This document shows, piece after piece, positions 1 through 11,362 of a DNA stretch of 64,000 bases. Below the pieces are notes generated by a model. The model made no database searches and was not told where the DNA came from. It saw only the letters and a program-made list of their open reading frames with translations. This stretch comes from Gilliamella sp. App4-10 (GTDB lineage Bacteria > Pseudomonadota > Gammaproteobacteria > Enterobacterales > Orbaceae). The position numbers and the translations under genes were made by a program. The stretch lies in NCBI RefSeq assembly GCF_001690495.1, contig NZ_LZGS01000027.1:1-64000 (forward strand), given 5' to 3'. The stretch's first letter is position 1; each line of letters starts with the position of its first letter.

Positions 1-1413
1 CGGACCCACAAGCTTTCCATGCCACTTTTCCACTCTTTTAAATCAAAGTTAAATTTAACCCGATAGCGTCCTTGGGTATCAATATAGCCATAAATGTCAT
101 TGTCGGGACTGGTGACCCTTGCCGGTAAAGTACCACTGACTTGTGGCCAGCGTATGGGCGCGGGGCGATAGGGTTTTAAGGCTTGATAAGGAATGGCGGT
201 AAAGGTGAGCTCATAAGCATCAGTGCGATTACCTTGCCCCTGTACATTTAAAATAATGATACCGTCATTAATATCTGCTAGCGGACTGCCGTTGAGGTTA
301 ATCCATTGACCGGGGGCAAGGTGATAGTGATTACTCTTGCCTTTGAGAATAATTTGCTGGCTAATCGCCTGTTCATGACGAATACGGGCATACCACTGAC
401 CACTTTCAATCTGATTATCGTAAGTGTTATGGTCATTATCACTATTATCCTCACCATGAGTGTGTGGATTTCCCTGTCCGTTGCTCGCTAAGCCTTGATA
501 GTGCTCAGCATAACGATAGTCGCTGCCATAGGTGGTAAGGTCTTTGGGTTGGGTGTTAACTTCTCCCCGTAAATTGGCGAGGGCATCACGGTAGTGATAG
601 TCTTGTACTTTGACTGAGGAGACCACCACTTCGCTATGCAGGCTGATATCCCACACACTTTCCACACCCCTATCGAGCGTGCCAGAGGGGGGGGTTATCG
701 TCAATATTAGCCACCTGCGCATAGCCTTGCTCATAATCACTTAACACCATTACATCACAGTGGCGCTCGGCGTGGGTTTCAAAGCGAAACCAGATACCCA
801 CATCGGCCAATAAGCGTTGAATAAATTCAAGGTCACTCTCTTGCCACTGCGTGATAAACTCCCGCTCAGGATAGCTCTCTTTTAACTCTAAACGGTAATC
901 AATGCCCGTTAAACCATGACTGCGCAGCACTTCTTCAACCACACTCACCACGCTTTGCTGTTGAAATATGGCACTATGTTGCCCAATAGCCAGCCGTGCT
1001 AAACACGAAGATAATACCACCTGATAATGAGCTTCCTCTTTATTGACCGATAACTGACTAAACTCAGTAATCACCCCATGCAAGGTGCGTTTATCATTCA
1101 CCGACGGTAAGTCACTTAATGATGAGATTGTTGACATTACGCTTTGATACGGTTGATGGATAACAGGATTAAAAGAGAATGTGGCTTTTTGATTAAGCAC
1201 TGAATCAATGGATAACGCTTTGTCAGAGCTGGTAAAAGTAATCACATAACGCCAAGGCTGGTTTAACGACTCATTACCGTCAACATGCCAAACCGAAATC
1301 GGCGAGCGCAGCCCCTCAACAGTTAAGCTATAGCGATTATGGCTAACGCCCCCTAAGCCCGTCACTAATCCGTCCCCAAATTCACCGATTAAGTGATTAA
1401 GCGTGTTGTCCAT
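1..1413 (-). pseudogene. vgrG: VgrG (TssI) type VI secretion spike, frameshifted and cut by the window edge
   Basis: VgrG trimers form the puncturing tip of the type VI secretion tube. The first 247 codons (1413 to 670) read as the gp27-like N-terminal region: an opening MDNTLNHL, the segment SYPEREFITQWQESDLEFIQRLL and then GIWFRFE, which is the classic VgrG/Rhs-core block. The frame stops at 670 after a run of eight C on the coding strand (687-694). Dropping one C lets the reading continue without a stop to position 1 through YDNQIESGQWYAR, DIYGYIDTQGRYRVKF and MESLWVR, which is the gp5-like part. So it is one gene split by a single homopolymer indel, either a real frameshift, a phase switch or a sequencing error. 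Base composition is richer in GC than the neighbouring housekeeping genes. The C-terminus lies outside the window. Confidence 0.85.
687..694 (-). repeat. C8 homopolymer tract (G8 on the plus strand) inside vgrG
   Basis: Eight consecutive G on the plus strand. With eight, the vgrG frame closes about seven codons later; with seven (or ten) the two halves join into one open reading frame. Tracts of this length are prone to slipped-strand mispairing. Confidence 0.9.
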
Positions 1414-1530
1414 ATTGTTTTCCTATTTTCCCTAAAATCTCTATATTTTATTGTTAATGAGGTGATTGGCTTATCGTTATTTATAGTATTGTTTTAAGCA
1501 TAAACGATAATGGGAACAGAGTATAAACCA

Positions 1531-2442
1531 TTATGAGGTAAAATTTAATGGTTTTTTATACTGGGACAAAAACCAAGTGATTGCAATTAAATCAGCCGAA
1601 CCACCGGGGCTTAAATTGCGTTTTATTAATTCGGTGTCAAGTTGATATAGGTTGTGTCGACCATCAGGATGAATGATACCACCTTGATTAATGAGTTTCT
1701 TGGCTTGTTTTTGAACAAAGGTTAATCCATCTAAGCCTCCTCTTGAAACTACATTTGTATCTTGATTATAAGCAAGTAGATGTAACATGGCTTGTAATAA
1801 GCAACTTTCTTCATCATAGCCACTGTTTTGCATTTCTTCAAAGATAGGCAGTGAGATATTTCTAACTGTTGCATAGCCGGATTCAGCTTCTCCTCTTGCT
1901 CCAGTAAGGTTATGGAGCTTAAATAGCTTCTCGCCTACAGAACTCGTTAGATTATTTTGCTTTAGTTCGTTTTGAACCATGCCTTGGCAAAAGGATGAAA
2001 CCTCGTTGCAAATACTTTGCGTGTTGAGGGGTAATTCTAGCTGTTCTAATTTGCCAATCGCGCCGAGTAGTAGTCCAAAGGCGAATATCCCCCCTTTATG
2101 AGTATTAACTTGATTGGTGGCTTGTAACATGGCTTGTTCACACTCAATACCAATCGGTCTAATTCCCGCTAAAAATAGTTTGTTATTGTGTAAAGCGGAT
2201 GCTTTGCCATATTGATAAAAACATTCAAACCAGTTGCTAATGGCACTGATACTGTGGACAAAGGTTTGAAAATCCATATCACGATGCGCACCACTATTAT
2301 TCATATCAACCAATCCGGGTTTTGGTGATAGGCAAATTTCTTTTATTAATGCTTGAGTTGCTAATTGCGCAGGTAAACATCGATTGGGGGCATTATTGAG
2401 TTTTAATTCTAATAATGCGATTTGCTGATAATAATCACTCAT
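1531..2442 (-). CDS. citG: Triphosphoribosyl-dephospho-CoA synthase (CitG/MdcB family)
   Basis: Makes 2'-(5''-triphosphoribosyl)-3'-dephospho-CoA from ATP and dephospho-CoA, the precursor of the prosthetic group on the acyl carrier protein of citrate lyase or malonate decarboxylase. The family hallmarks are visible: SPKPGLVDMNNSGAHRDMD near residues 38-56, the NTHKGGIFAFGLL motif near 113-125 and SRGGLDGL in the C-terminal third. At 303 residues it is close to full-length CitG. It stands alone here between ftsK and the broken vgrG; no citrate lyase (citCDEF), citX or malonate decarboxylase gene is in the window, so the partner complex must be elsewhere or lost. CitG and MdcB cannot be told apart by eye. 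Confidence 0.85.
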   Translation of the reverse strand: MSDYYQQIALLELKLNNAPNRCLPAQLATQALIKEICLSPKPGLVDMNNSGAHRDMDFQTFVHSISAISNWFECFYQYGKASALHNNKLFLAGIRPIGIECEQAMLQATNQVNTHKGGIFAFGLLLGAIGKLEQLELPLNTQSICNEVSSFCQGMVQNELKQNNLTSSVGEKLFKLHNLTGARGEAESGYATVRNISLPIFEEMQNSGYDEESCLLQAMLHLLAYNQDTNVVSRGGLDGLTFVQKQAKKLINQGGIIHPDGRHNLYQLDTELIKRNLSPGGSADLIAITWFLSQYKKPLNFTS

Positions 2443-2495
2443 TATTATGGGTTACCTATTGGGATGATATGTATCATGTTATGTGATGCTAGGGC

Positions 2496-2537
2496 GTCAT
2501 AAACCAATTCATTGCCTAAAATGGATTAGTTTATGAC
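2496..2537 (-). terminator. Stem-loop directly downstream of ftsK
   Basis: Arms 2496-2512 and 2521-2537 are inverted complements (16 of 17 positions pair on the minus-strand RNA, counting one G-U) with an 8-nt loop, starting 5 bp after the ftsK stop. There is no clear U-tract, so it may be an RNA-stabilising hairpin or a weak terminator rather than a canonical intrinsic terminator. Confidence 0.5.
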
Positions 2538-2542
2538 AAGGA

Positions 2543-5503
2543 TTAATAATTGCTATGTGTAGATACCGCTAGTACTTCCCGATTACCATTGTGGCTTGGA
2601 GCGCTAATGATGCCCTCTACTTCCATTTGTTCCACAATGCGGGCAGCTCGGTTATAGCCAATTCTAAATTTTCGTTGTACGCTAGAAATAGATGCTCTCC
2701 GCGTTTCTACAACAAATGCAACAACTTGATCGAATAATGGATCGAGCTCTTCACCTAACATATCTGCGTTACCATTTTCACTTTCGTCGGTTGCTACAGT
2801 GACATTTTCGATATATTTTGGTGTGCCACGAGCTTTCCAATCTTGTACAACGGCATGCACTTCTTCATCGCGGACAAAGGCGCCATGAACGCGAATTGGA
2901 ATGGAACTATTAGGAGCTAAATAAAGCATATCCCCCATACCAAGTAGTGATTCAGCGCCCATTTGATCCAAAATAGTACGCGAGTCAATTTTACTTGATA
3001 CCGTAAAAGCGATACGGGTTGGAATATTTGCTTTGATTAAGCCGGTAATGACATCAACCGAGGGGCGCTGGGTCGCTAATACCAAGTGAATACCAGCCGC
3101 CCGTGCTTTTTGAGCAAGCCGTGCAATTAACTCTTCGACTTTTTTACCAACTGCCATAATAAGGTCAGCAAACTCATCAACCATAACCACAATATATGGT
3201 AATTTTTCCAGTGTCGGCATGTTAAGATCCATGCTGTCTGTTGGTTTCCAAAGCGGATCGGGAATAGGCCTGCCCATTTGTTCTGCCAGTTTGATTTTTT
3301 CGTTATAACCGGCAATATTACGGACACCTAACGCCGACATGAGTCGATAGCGTCGTTCCATTTCGTTAACACACCAATTAAGCGCATTGGCAGCATCTTT
3401 CATATCAGTTACTACTTGGGTTAATAAGTGTGGTATCCCTTCATAAATAGATAGTTCAAGCATTTTCGGGTCGATCATAATAAACCTGACATCTTCAGGC
3501 TGTGATTTATACAAAATACTTAAAATCATTGCATTAACGCCGACTGATTTACCTGAACCTGTCGTACCGGCAACTAATAGATGTGGCATCTTTGCCAAAT
3601 CAGCAACCACTGATTGCCCAGCGATATCTTTCCCTAAGACTATCGTTAGTGGTGATTGCGCATCTTTAAACTGTGGACTATCTAAGACTTCTCTAAAATA
3701 GACCGTTTGGCGATTTTTATTAGGTAATTCAATGCCAACATAAGGCTTACCCGGAATGACTTCGACCACACGAACCGATGGCATGGATAGTGAGCGAGCT
3801 AAATCACGGTCTAGCGTTGAAATTCGAGCAGCTTTAATACCTGGTGCCAGTTCAATTTCAAATCGAGTAATCACAGGCCCAGGTAAATAATCAACCACTT
3901 TAGCTTTAACTCGGTAATCTGATAGACTCTTTTCAATTAGTTCAGCCATGGCGTTTAAAGCGGCATGATCAACTTCGATTCGCGCTGTCGGTGGTGCAGT
4001 TAATAAGTTTAGCGACGGCAAAGGTGTAGTTGGTTTAGGTAATGGTTTATCATGACGTCGCAATAATGGATGAATTAAACTTTCTTCGTCGCTTTCATTG
4101 GAATAATCTTGAATATCTTCAACGCGATCTTCTTCAGGGTAGATGTCGTCAATGATTGGATTGGCTTTTTTTAGCGCTTCAGTATCAATATATTCCAGTT
4201 GTTCTATGTCTTTTTTTACTTCTGTTGTAATTTCTGTATCTGCTATGTTTTTTAAGCCTGTAATAACTTCTGGCTCTTGTATAAATGGTTGCTCGGCTTC
4301 AATTGTTTCAATCGTTGAAACGTCTGTGGTGGGTTCAAAGGGTGTTTGTTCATGAGTGAATTTAATTTCAGGTTCGTGATGTGCTGAAGTAAAAAAGGGT
4401 TTACTTGGGGCATCTGAAATTTTGTATTTATCTGATTTTTCAAATGATAATTTTTCTTCGGAGTTTTGCGTTTGTATAGCTTGTTTAATTTTCTCCATTG
4501 ATGACGACAACGCTTGCTCTTGAGCTGGAGTGGTTTTATTTCCATTCATGTTTTGAATAATCGATTCAAGACGAGACAAAATTTCGTTTGGATCGAGTTC
4601 TTTCTTTGGCGAATTATTGTCAATTGTTTGCGGTATCGCTGTTGACTGTGGTAATTGCGTATTTTTGCGAGTTGATTCGATTAATTCGTCAGTGGTTTTT
4701 ATTAATATTTCTTCATTGTCAGTTGATACGATTGTATTTGAAGACGGTTCTTGAGATGTTTCATTACTAGGGATAGCATTCGATGTTTGAATGATATGAG
4801 TATTATCATTTTTTGTATCAAAAGGCATAGTAAATTGAGGTTCTTGGGTGTCCTCATCAGACCTTGCTGTTGGTTTTTCATGCTGTTCAAGTTTATGAGT
4901 TGTACGATAATTAATGAACCATCTAATCGGCGACAGTAGCATCATGACAAAAGCGCCTAATTTTTCAATTAGATTGAGCCATGATAATCCAGTTAATAAC
5001 GTGACACAAGCTAAACAAATTCCAAGAAGAATTAATGATAAAGCAACGCTATTTATAATGGGTAAAAGGCTTTCAATGACTATCGCACCCAGATAGCCAC
5101 CCGCTTCAAATTGTTCAGAATCACGGATATTTAAAGCAAAAAATCCAGTCGCACTAAATATAAATGCTAAAATACCAATAATCCGAAATGAAAGGCTAAA
5201 GTAGTTAATAGGATCATTTGCATGCTTATAAAGATAAACGATTGTCTGTAAGCAAATAAAGATAGTAATGAAGGGTAGGCTATAAGCAATAAAGCCTAAA
5301 AATTGAAAAAAAATATCGCAGGTATATGCGCCAATATAACCACCAAAATTGCTAATAGGGTAGTGCCAAGCAGTACGAGACCAACCGGGATCGGATGGAT
5401 CGTAACTGAACTGTGATAATAATAAACAAACAGATAAACCTATTATTGCGAGGAGAATGAATTGAGTAATAATCTGTTTTCTTGTCATTTTTGGCTTTTT
5501 CAA
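2543..5503 (-). CDS. ftsK: DNA translocase FtsK
   Basis: Septal DNA pump that clears and aligns chromosome dimers at division and activates XerCD. N-terminal hydrophobic segments lie near residues 10-31, 66-92, 107-127 and 138-172, giving the membrane anchor. A low-complexity linker rich in E, T, Q, S and P (about 200-500) follows. The motor carries a Walker [13 protein letters not shown] near 644-655 and a Walker B-type [12 protein letters not shown]. The C-terminal winged-helix gamma domain ([13 protein letters not shown] to [12 protein letters not shown]) reads KOPS. At 986 residues it is shorter than the E. coli protein (about 1330), the difference lying in the linker. The usual lrp and lolA neighbours are absent; yrdA and bcr sit upstream instead. 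Confidence 0.97.
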   Translation of the reverse strand: MKKPKMTRKQIITQFILLAIIGLSVCLLLSQFSYDPSDPGWSRTAWHYPISNFGGYIGAYTCDIFFQFLGFIAYSLPFITIFICLQTIVYLYKHANDPINYFSLSFRIIGILAFIFSATGFFALNIRDSEQFEAGGYLGAIVIESLLPIINSVALSLILLGICLACVTLLTGLSWLNLIEKLGAFVMMLLSPIRWFINYRTTHKLEQHEKPTARSDEDTQEPQFTMPFDTKNDNTHIIQTSNAIPSNETSQEPSSNTIVSTDNEEILIKTTDELIESTRKNTQLPQSTAIPQTIDNNSPKKELDPNEILSRLESIIQNMNGNKTTPAQEQALSSSMEKIKQAIQTQNSEEKLSFEKSDKYKISDAPSKPFFTSAHHEPEIKFTHEQTPFEPTTDVSTIETIEAEQPFIQEPEVITGLKNIADTEITTEVKKDIEQLEYIDTEALKKANPIIDDIYPEEDRVEDIQDYSNESDEESLIHPLLRRHDKPLPKPTTPLPSLNLLTAPPTARIEVDHAALNAMAELIEKSLSDYRVKAKVVDYLPGPVITRFEIELAPGIKAARISTLDRDLARSLSMPSVRVVEVIPGKPYVGIELPNKNRQTVYFREVLDSPQFKDAQSPLTIVLGKDIAGQSVVADLAKMPHLLVAGTTGSGKSVGVNAMILSILYKSQPEDVRFIMIDPKMLELSIYEGIPHLLTQVVTDMKDAANALNWCVNEMERRYRLMSALGVRNIAGYNEKIKLAEQMGRPIPDPLWKPTDSMDLNMPTLEKLPYIVVMVDEFADLIMAVGKKVEELIARLAQKARAAGIHLVLATQRPSVDVITGLIKANIPTRIAFTVSSKIDSRTILDQMGAESLLGMGDMLYLAPNSSIPIRVHGAFVRDEEVHAVVQDWKARGTPKYIENVTVATDESENGNADMLGEELDPLFDQVVAFVVETRRASISSVQRKFRIGYNRAARIVEQMEVEGIISAPSHNGNREVLAVSTHSNY

Positions 5504-5608
5504 ACAAGTACCTAAAAACTATTGCTATTAAAATTGCGAGCATTTTATCATAAATTGTGTCTGCTCACAGAGTCAATACTCCCTAAAACGTGATTTAATG
5601 TTAGGTTA

Positions 5609-6130
5609 TTATGTAACGGGAAATAGGGTGGTATTGAATCTTATACCATTTTGTACATATCGATGCGCATTAGTAATATTGGCAGTAATTTCAGTTTCGG
5701 TTAATTTGCGAATAATTTTGGCAGGCGCACCCATAATTAAACAACCTTCTTCATAGGGTATGGTGTGTGTTACTAGTGAGTTAGCACCAACAAGGCAATT
5801 TTTTGCAATTTTGGCATTGTTTAATAAGGTACTTCCCATACCAATTAATACATTATCTTCAATTGTGCAGCTATGTAGGATGACATTATGCCCAATAGTG
5901 ACATTTTCACCGATAATGCAGGGAATATCAGTTTCAATATGGATGGTCGTGTTATCTTGTACATTACTATTTTTTCCAATATGTATGGGGGCTATATCAC
6001 CCCGTAAAACAGCGTTAAACCAAATAGATACGCCTTCTTGTAATACAACATCACCAATGATATCGGCAGATTTTGCAATAAAACAATTTGGATGAATTTG
6101 TGGATATAAATTCCCTAGTTGATAAATCAT
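5609..6130 (-). CDS. yrdA: Gamma carbonic anhydrase family protein (YrdA-like hexapeptide protein)
   Basis: A 173-residue left-handed beta-helix protein of the gamma-carbonic-anhydrase/PaaY/CaiE class. Hexapeptide repeats run through the first 140 residues (SADIIGDVVLQEGVSIWFNAVLRGD, then IGENVTIGHNVILHSC and NVLIGMGSTLLNNAKI). The metal-ligand histidines are recognisable in TTIHIE and in IGHNVILH. Length matches E. coli YrdA. Whether it is an active anhydrase is not shown; many family members are of unknown activity. Its stop is 105 bp from the ftsK start and its start abuts the bcr stop (5 bp), so it is probably cotranscribed with bcr. Confidence 0.88.
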   Translation of the reverse strand: MIYQLGNLYPQIHPNCFIAKSADIIGDVVLQEGVSIWFNAVLRGDIAPIHIGKNSNVQDNTTIHIETDIPCIIGENVTIGHNVILHSCTIEDNVLIGMGSTLLNNAKIAKNCLVGANSLVTHTIPYEEGCLIMGAPAKIIRKLTETEITANITNAHRYVQNGIRFNTTLFPVT

Positions 6131-6135
6131 AATTG

Positions 6136-7377
6136 TTACCTTTTATTGTTTTTGACACTCAAAAATAAGCTAACAGAAAGGAAATTGCATAACACCATAG
6201 AGCTAATCATGAGCCATTCTGTTGTATTGTCGACCGTTATAGTTACCGCAGTATGCGATGATACTAATATTGATAATAATATACCCATTGTTCCTGCAAT
6301 TGCGAATCGAATTGTACCTGCCAGCGAAGAAGCTGTGCCGGCAATATGTGGGTAAAAATCTAAAACGACGGCCATACTATTGCCACCAATGATTGACATA
6401 CAACCAATATAACCAGCAACACAAGCAACAAGATAGGCAAATCCTAAATTAAATAGTGTGACGAGCATCAGCCCTATTGCCATAATAAATTGGAGCAAAA
6501 GACCCAACTGCATCATTTTAATAGCGCCAACATGTTTAACAAAACGGCTATTTAATGTATTCATCAGAACCATCACTATGATATTGAACGCAAAGTAGTA
6601 ACCAAAGTTAATTGATGCCACACCATGCAGATTCATATAAACAAAAGGCCCTAAACTTAAGAATGAAAACAATCCTGCACTAGAAAATGCGCCTATCATC
6701 ATATAAGTTAACACTTGCCTATGGCGAAATAGGGTAATGAAATTACTTAATATACGCATTAAACTGAATTTATCACGTTTTGTTTTGGCTAGTGTTTCGG
6801 GAATAAAGGTGACAACTAGACCAAAGCAAGTCAAAGCAATTAAGCTGATAGTGTAGAAATTAGCTTGCCAATTAAACCAATATAAAATAAATCCACCAAT
6901 AATCGGTGCCAGTAATGGTGCAACATTGGATATCAGCATCACAAACGACATCATTTTAGAAAACTCGTCACGATCATGATAAATATCTTTCATTAACGCA
7001 TTAATGACTATTGCTGTAGCTGCCGCCGCAATACCATGAAAAAAGCGAGCTGTAATTAATTGATTAATATTGTTGGCAATACCACAGCTTAACGCCGCAA
7101 CTATAAAAATAATTAGACCAAAAATGAGAACATTACGACGCCCATAACTATCTGTGAGTGGTCCAAATAAAAGTTGCCCAACAGAAAATCCTAATAAATA
7201 GCAACTAATTGTTAACTGTACCGTGCCATCGGTTACATTAAAGTCGCGTGCAATAGTTGGCATCCCGGGTAAATACATATCTATAGATAGAGGCATCAGC
7301 ATAGAGAGTAATCCAAGGATAAATATAAGTGCTTGTTTCGAAATTTTAAGATTAACTAAAGTATTTTGAGTTGGCAC
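6136..7377 (-). CDS. bcr: Bcr/CflA family multidrug efflux MFS transporter
   Basis: Proton-driven drug/H+ antiporter of the 12-helix Bcr (bicyclomycin, sulfonamide) class; the same family also exports L-cysteine. Diagnostic stretches are MPLSIDMYLPGMPTIARDF at helix 1 and the motif-A loop GPLTDSYGRRNVL after helix 2. The start is a GTG at 7377 with a strong AAGGAGG 6 nt upstream, which settles the start choice. It lies downstream of rsuA, as in E. coli where rsuA and bcr are also neighbours. Substrate cannot be read from sequence. Confidence 0.9.
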   Translation of the reverse strand: MPTQNTLVNLKISKQALIFILGLLSMLMPLSIDMYLPGMPTIARDFNVTDGTVQLTISCYLLGFSVGQLLFGPLTDSYGRRNVLIFGLIIFIVAALSCGIANNINQLITARFFHGIAAAATAIVINALMKDIYHDRDEFSKMMSFVMLISNVAPLLAPIIGGFILYWFNWQANFYTISLIALTCFGLVVTFIPETLAKTKRDKFSLMRILSNFITLFRHRQVLTYMMIGAFSSAGLFSFLSLGPFVYMNLHGVASINFGYYFAFNIIVMVLMNTLNSRFVKHVGAIKMMQLGLLLQFIMAIGLMLVTLFNLGFAYLVACVAGYIGCMSIIGGNSMAVVLDFYPHIAGTASSLAGTIRFAIAGTMGILLSILVSSHTAVTITVDNTTEWLMISSMVLCNFLSVSLFLSVKNNKR

Positions 7378-7508
7378 GTGGTACCTCCTTCAAAGTTTAT
7401 TCAAAATGCGCATAATAATATACGCGGCAATAAATACCGCCAAATTATTTAAAAACATTCAAATGGTTAAAAGGAATATTTTTGTTAAAAATTATGCAAA
7501 TTCGTGTG

Positions 7509-8198
7509 TCAATTAAACGAGTCGATTTCATCTTGTGTAAGTGGTCGATATTCCCCTTCAGGTATATCAAGGTTTACTTTGCCTATCTGTTTTCGATGCA
7601 ACGCAACAACATGATTATTGACCGCTGCAAACATGCGTTTAACTTGATGATATCGTCCTTCACTAATGGTTAATTCAGCTTGATAGTCATCAATAATATG
7701 TAATTTAGCGGGTTTAGTGAGCGATTTCTCACTTTTTAATTGAATGCCATTTTTAAACATATCAATCAGTTCAATGCCTAATGGTTGTTCAACCGTGACA
7801 ACATAGACTTTTTCGCAATGATGCTTGGGTGATGTAATTCGGTGTGACCATTTACCATCATCAGTCAGCAATACCAGCCCTGTCGTATCAAGATCAAGCC
7901 GGCCTGCTGCATGTAGTTTTTCAGGCATCGGTTCATCAATAAAATAAAGAATAGTGGGATGGTCGGGATCATCGGTTGAACAAACATAGCCTTGGGGCTT
8001 ATTGAGCATGAAATAGCGTTGGTTGGTCACTTGTTCGATTTGGTATCCATCATAATGAACAATTTGTTTTGGCGATAATTGATAAGCGCCCGATTTTATA
8101 ATCTCACCATCGACAGTTACTTTTTTTGCTTTGAGTTCTTTGGTTACAATCGTGCGGCTGGCGCCTAAGTGATGAGCAAGAAATTTATCTAATCGCAT
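7509..8198 (-). CDS. rsuA: 16S rRNA pseudouridine(516) synthase
   Basis: Converts U516 of 16S rRNA to pseudouridine. An S4-type RNA-binding domain opens the protein ([15 protein letters not shown]), followed by the RsuA/RluB catalytic domain with [13 protein letters not shown] and the active-site [13 protein letters not shown] whose aspartate is catalytic. The C-terminal [23 protein letters not shown] is typical. 229 residues, as expected for RsuA. It lies 131 bp upstream of bcr and just downstream of rsmJ, so several rRNA-modification genes cluster here. Confidence 0.95.
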   Translation of the reverse strand: MRLDKFLAHHLGASRTIVTKELKAKKVTVDGEIIKSGAYQLSPKQIVHYDGYQIEQVTNQRYFMLNKPQGYVCSTDDPDHPTILYFIDEPMPEKLHAAGRLDLDTTGLVLLTDDGKWSHRITSPKHHCEKVYVVTVEQPLGIELIDMFKNGIQLKSEKSLTKPAKLHIIDDYQAELTISEGRYHQVKRMFAAVNNHVVALHRKQIGKVNLDIPEGEYRPLTQDEIDSFN

Positions 8199-8219
8199 AA
8201 TTTAAAAAGTGTTCCTGTA

Positions 8220-8951
8220 TTACTTTAAAGGTGTATATATATCAAAGCGGTGATTTTTAGTTTTTATTTCGGCCGTGGGTTTTTGATTGGCTAAAAATGG
8301 TGCATAATCGGGTCTTTTTACCACAACTCTTTTTTGGGCTAATTGCCTTGCTGGTGCTAATAAGTTATCTGCATCATTATCACTGCCAACTAACTGTTGA
8401 AATATGCGCATCTCTTTTTTGACAAGTGCACTTTTTTGTCGATGTGGAAACATCGGATCGAGATAAACCACATCGGGTTTTTCAGGGTAAGAACTTAATC
8501 CCTCAATGCTTGAATAATGAATTAAACGTAAATGCTGATTAAGCCAACTACCAATATGGGGATCTTGATAAGCCCGTTGTAAACCATCCTCTAGTAATGC
8601 AGCAACGACGGGGTGTCGTTCAAACATAGTGACATGGCAGCCGATAGACGCTAAAACAAAGCCATCTCGACCAAGCCCTGCTGTGGTATCAACAACGGTA
8701 GGTAAATACTCACCTTTTACACCAACGGCTTTAGCAATTGCTTCACCGCGACCACCACCAAATTGGCGACGATGTGCCATAGTTCCAGAAACGAAGTTTA
8801 CGCATATCGAACCTAATTTTGGTTCGTCAGTCTTTTGTAACTCAAGTTGATTGTTTTGGGTAATCAGAGCGAACGGTAGATCGGCATGTGCGGATAACCA
8901 TTGCTCAGCTAATAATTTTAGCTGAGCTACGTTAGGACTAGTGGATACCAT
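8220..8951 (-). CDS. rsmJ: 16S rRNA (guanine(1516)-N2)-methyltransferase
   Basis: SAM-dependent methyltransferase for G1516 of 16S rRNA. Signatures: [12 protein letters not shown] and [19 protein letters not shown] in the N-terminal part, the SAM-binding [15 protein letters not shown], the catalytic-type [21 protein letters not shown], and [12 protein letters not shown] near the end. The ATG at 8951 is chosen; a TTG at 8972 in the same frame would add seven residues and match the E. coli length slightly better. Either way the start lies inside the end of prlC (stop at 8938-8940), so translation is probably coupled. prlC-rsmJ adjacency is conserved with E. coli. Confidence 0.93.
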   Translation of the reverse strand: MVSTSPNVAQLKLLAEQWLSAHADLPFALITQNNQLELQKTDEPKLGSICVNFVSGTMAHRRQFGGGRGEAIAKAVGVKGEYLPTVVDTTAGLGRDGFVLASIGCHVTMFERHPVVAALLEDGLQRAYQDPHIGSWLNQHLRLIHYSSIEGLSSYPEKPDVVYLDPMFPHRQKSALVKKEMRIFQQLVGSDNDADNLLAPARQLAQKRVVVKRPDYAPFLANQKPTAEIKTKNHRFDIYTPLK

Positions 8952-10965
8952 AATGACGAAGTAATGCTTCAAGTTGAGGTTCGCGGCCTCGGAAGTTTTT
9001 AAATAGTGTCATTGGTTCATCGCTACCACCTTGCGACAAGATGTTATCAAGAAAGGCATTCCCCGTTTTGGTGTTGAAAATACCTTCTTCTTCAAAACGT
9101 GAAAATGCATCAGCCGATAATACTTCTGCCCATAAATAGCTGTAATAACCCGCAGCATAACCACCAGCAAAGATATGACTAAATGCATGTGGGAAACGAC
9201 CCCATTCAACGGTAGGCACAACAGCGACTTGCTGTCTTACTTCGGCTAACGTATTTAGAATATCAGGATCTTTTTGTGTATGTAATTTAAAGTCAAAAAG
9301 ACCAAATTCCAATTGGCGCAAAATAAATAGTGCAGCTTGATAGTTTTTAGCATCTAGCATTTTTTCTAACATTTCTGCTGGTAGAGGCTCGCCTGTTTGA
9401 TAATGTCCTGATATAAATGCAAGTGCTTCAGGCTGCCAACACCAGTTTTCTAAGAATTGACTTGGTAACTCAACGGCATCCCAAGGTACCCCATTAATTC
9501 CGGCAACAGATGAAGTATCAATCTCGGTTAACATATGGTGTAAGCCATGACCAAACTCATGGAATAGGGTGGTGACTTCATCGTGCGTAAATAATGCTGG
9601 CTTGTCGCCAATAGGGCGATTAAAGTTACAGGTTAAATAGGCAACTGGTTTTTGTACATGACCGTCAGCAAAACGCATACGACCAATACAATCATCCATC
9701 CAAGCACCACCACGCTTGTGTTCGCGTGCATATAAATCAAGATAGAAGCTGCCTTTCAATTCACCGTTAGCGGCAAAGAGATCATAAAATTTTACTTCAG
9801 GATCCCAAACTTCTACGCCTTGGCGTTCTTTGGCTGTAATCCCAAAGATGCGATGTACTACTTCAAATAAACCATTAATTACTCGTTGCTGAGGAAAATA
9901 AGGTCGCAACTCTTCATCGTTAATACTATATAAATACTGTTTTTGTTTTTCGCTATAATAAGCCACATCCCATGGCTTGATATCACTAGCACCAAAAAAC
10001 TCGTAAGCATAACGTTTAAGTTCAGCCAGCTCTTTTTCACCTTGAGGTTTAGCTTTAGTTGCTAAATCATTTAAAAATTCGATGACTTGTGAGGTGGATT
10101 GTGCCATTTTTGTTGCAAGTGATTTATCAGCATAAGTATTGAAGCCTAGTAATTGTGCAAGTTCATGACGTAGCGTTAAGATTTGTTTGATGATCTCGGT
10201 ATTATCCCACTTACCAGCATGGGGTCCTTGATCTGATGCACGAGTAGTATAGGCTTGATAAAGTTCAAATCGTAAATCACGATTATCACAATAAGTCATA
10301 ACAGGAAGGTAACTTGGCATATCTAAGGTCAGTAACCAACCCTCTTCACCTTTTATTATGGCTTGTTCTTTGGCAGCAGCAAGCGCACTTTCAGGTATGC
10401 CAGAGAGTTCTTTAATATCAGTAATTAATTTTGACCAACCCATGGTCGCATCAAGCACATTATTGCTATATTTTGAGGATAATTCTGATAGTTTTGCAAC
10501 AATTTCACCGTAGCGTTTTTGTTTATCATCAGGTAAACCAATTCCGGATAATTCAAAATCACGTAATGCATTATTAATAACTTTTTTCTGTGCTTTGCTT
10601 AACGTAGCGTATTGTTCGCTTTCTCTGAGTTGTTTATAGGCTTGATATAAAGGTTTATATTGTCCTACCCATGTACTGTATTCAGATAGTAATGGCAGAC
10701 AAGCTTCATAAGCTTCACGTAATTCTGGGCTATTTTTAACTGAATTAAGATGGCTAACTGGAGACCAAGCTCGGCCAAATTTTTCGTCCATTTCATCAAT
10801 TGGTTGGATTAAGTTATCCCAAGTATATTGGCTATTTTGCTTTAATACTGTTTCAATTGTATTTCTGCAGTTTTTTAAAGTCTCTTGTATAGCAGGCAAA
10901 ACATGCTCGGGCTTAATTTGTGAAAAGAGGGGTAATGGTGCATCTGTTAATAATGGATTAGTCAT
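8938..10965 (-). CDS. prlC: Oligopeptidase A (M3 family)
   Basis: Cytosolic zinc metallopeptidase that degrades short peptides, including cleaved signal peptides. The HEFGH zinc motif ([15 protein letters not shown]) is near residue 470, with the downstream glutamate ligand in the block [19 protein letters not shown]. The full 675 residues match the E. coli enzyme (680). The opening [20 protein letters not shown] is characteristic. It sits between ibaG and rsmJ; in E. coli murA would follow ibaG, so this is a rearranged junction. Confidence 0.96.
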   Translation of the reverse strand: MTNPLLTDAPLPLFSQIKPEHVLPAIQETLKNCRNTIETVLKQNSQYTWDNLIQPIDEMDEKFGRAWSPVSHLNSVKNSPELREAYEACLPLLSEYSTWVGQYKPLYQAYKQLRESEQYATLSKAQKKVINNALRDFELSGIGLPDDKQKRYGEIVAKLSELSSKYSNNVLDATMGWSKLITDIKELSGIPESALAAAKEQAIIKGEEGWLLTLDMPSYLPVMTYCDNRDLRFELYQAYTTRASDQGPHAGKWDNTEIIKQILTLRHELAQLLGFNTYADKSLATKMAQSTSQVIEFLNDLATKAKPQGEKELAELKRYAYEFFGASDIKPWDVAYYSEKQKQYLYSINDEELRPYFPQQRVINGLFEVVHRIFGITAKERQGVEVWDPEVKFYDLFAANGELKGSFYLDLYAREHKRGGAWMDDCIGRMRFADGHVQKPVAYLTCNFNRPIGDKPALFTHDEVTTLFHEFGHGLHHMLTEIDTSSVAGINGVPWDAVELPSQFLENWCWQPEALAFISGHYQTGEPLPAEMLEKMLDAKNYQAALFILRQLEFGLFDFKLHTQKDPDILNTLAEVRQQVAVVPTVEWGRFPHAFSHIFAGGYAAGYYSYLWAEVLSADAFSRFEEEGIFNTKTGNAFLDNILSQGGSDEPMTLFKNFRGREPQLEALLRHYGIH

Positions 10966-11060
10966 GTAGCGATACCTTTATACACATGGGTTGTCTATTG
11001 ATAGAACATAATATGGTGGCAAATTTAGTTAATTCAAGAGAATGTCATGCTTGGGAAGCA

Positions 11061-11318
11061 TTATAATCCCATCAATTTGCGTTCACGCTGCCACTCTGAG
11101 GGAGTATAGGTTTTTATCGAAAGTGCATGGATACGGTTATCGCTAATAAATTCTGCCAAAGGAGTATAAATCGCTTGTTGTTTTTTTACACGATTTAAAT
11201 CGGCAAATAATTCACCGACAGCAATCACTTGAAAATGGCTACCATCGTCGGTCAAGACATGTACATCATCAAGCTCAAGCGAACTTTTTAATTTATCTAT
11301 AATTTCTTGTTTATTCAT
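11061..11318 (-). CDS. ibaG: BolA family protein IbaG
   Basis: Small BolA-fold protein, a partner of monothiol glutaredoxins in iron-sulfur handling and acid stress. The 85-residue sequence has the BolA core ([19 protein letters not shown]) and ends with the family-typical [14 protein letters not shown]. It is the last member of the mla operon, as in E. coli, but a dispersed repeat copy separates it from mlaB by 91 bp. Confidence 0.92.
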   Translation of the reverse strand: MNKQEIIDKLKSSLELDDVHVLTDDGSHFQVIAVGELFADLNRVKKQQAIYTPLAEFISDNRIHALSIKTYTPSEWQRERKLMGL

Positions 11319-11362
11319 TATTCATACTCATCTTTAATATAAATTATGGGTGTTATGTTTTG

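Noticed and set aside
670-1413. A complete 247-residue stand-alone gene
   Set aside because: It is the N-terminal half of VgrG; the frame continues on the far side of the C8 tract.
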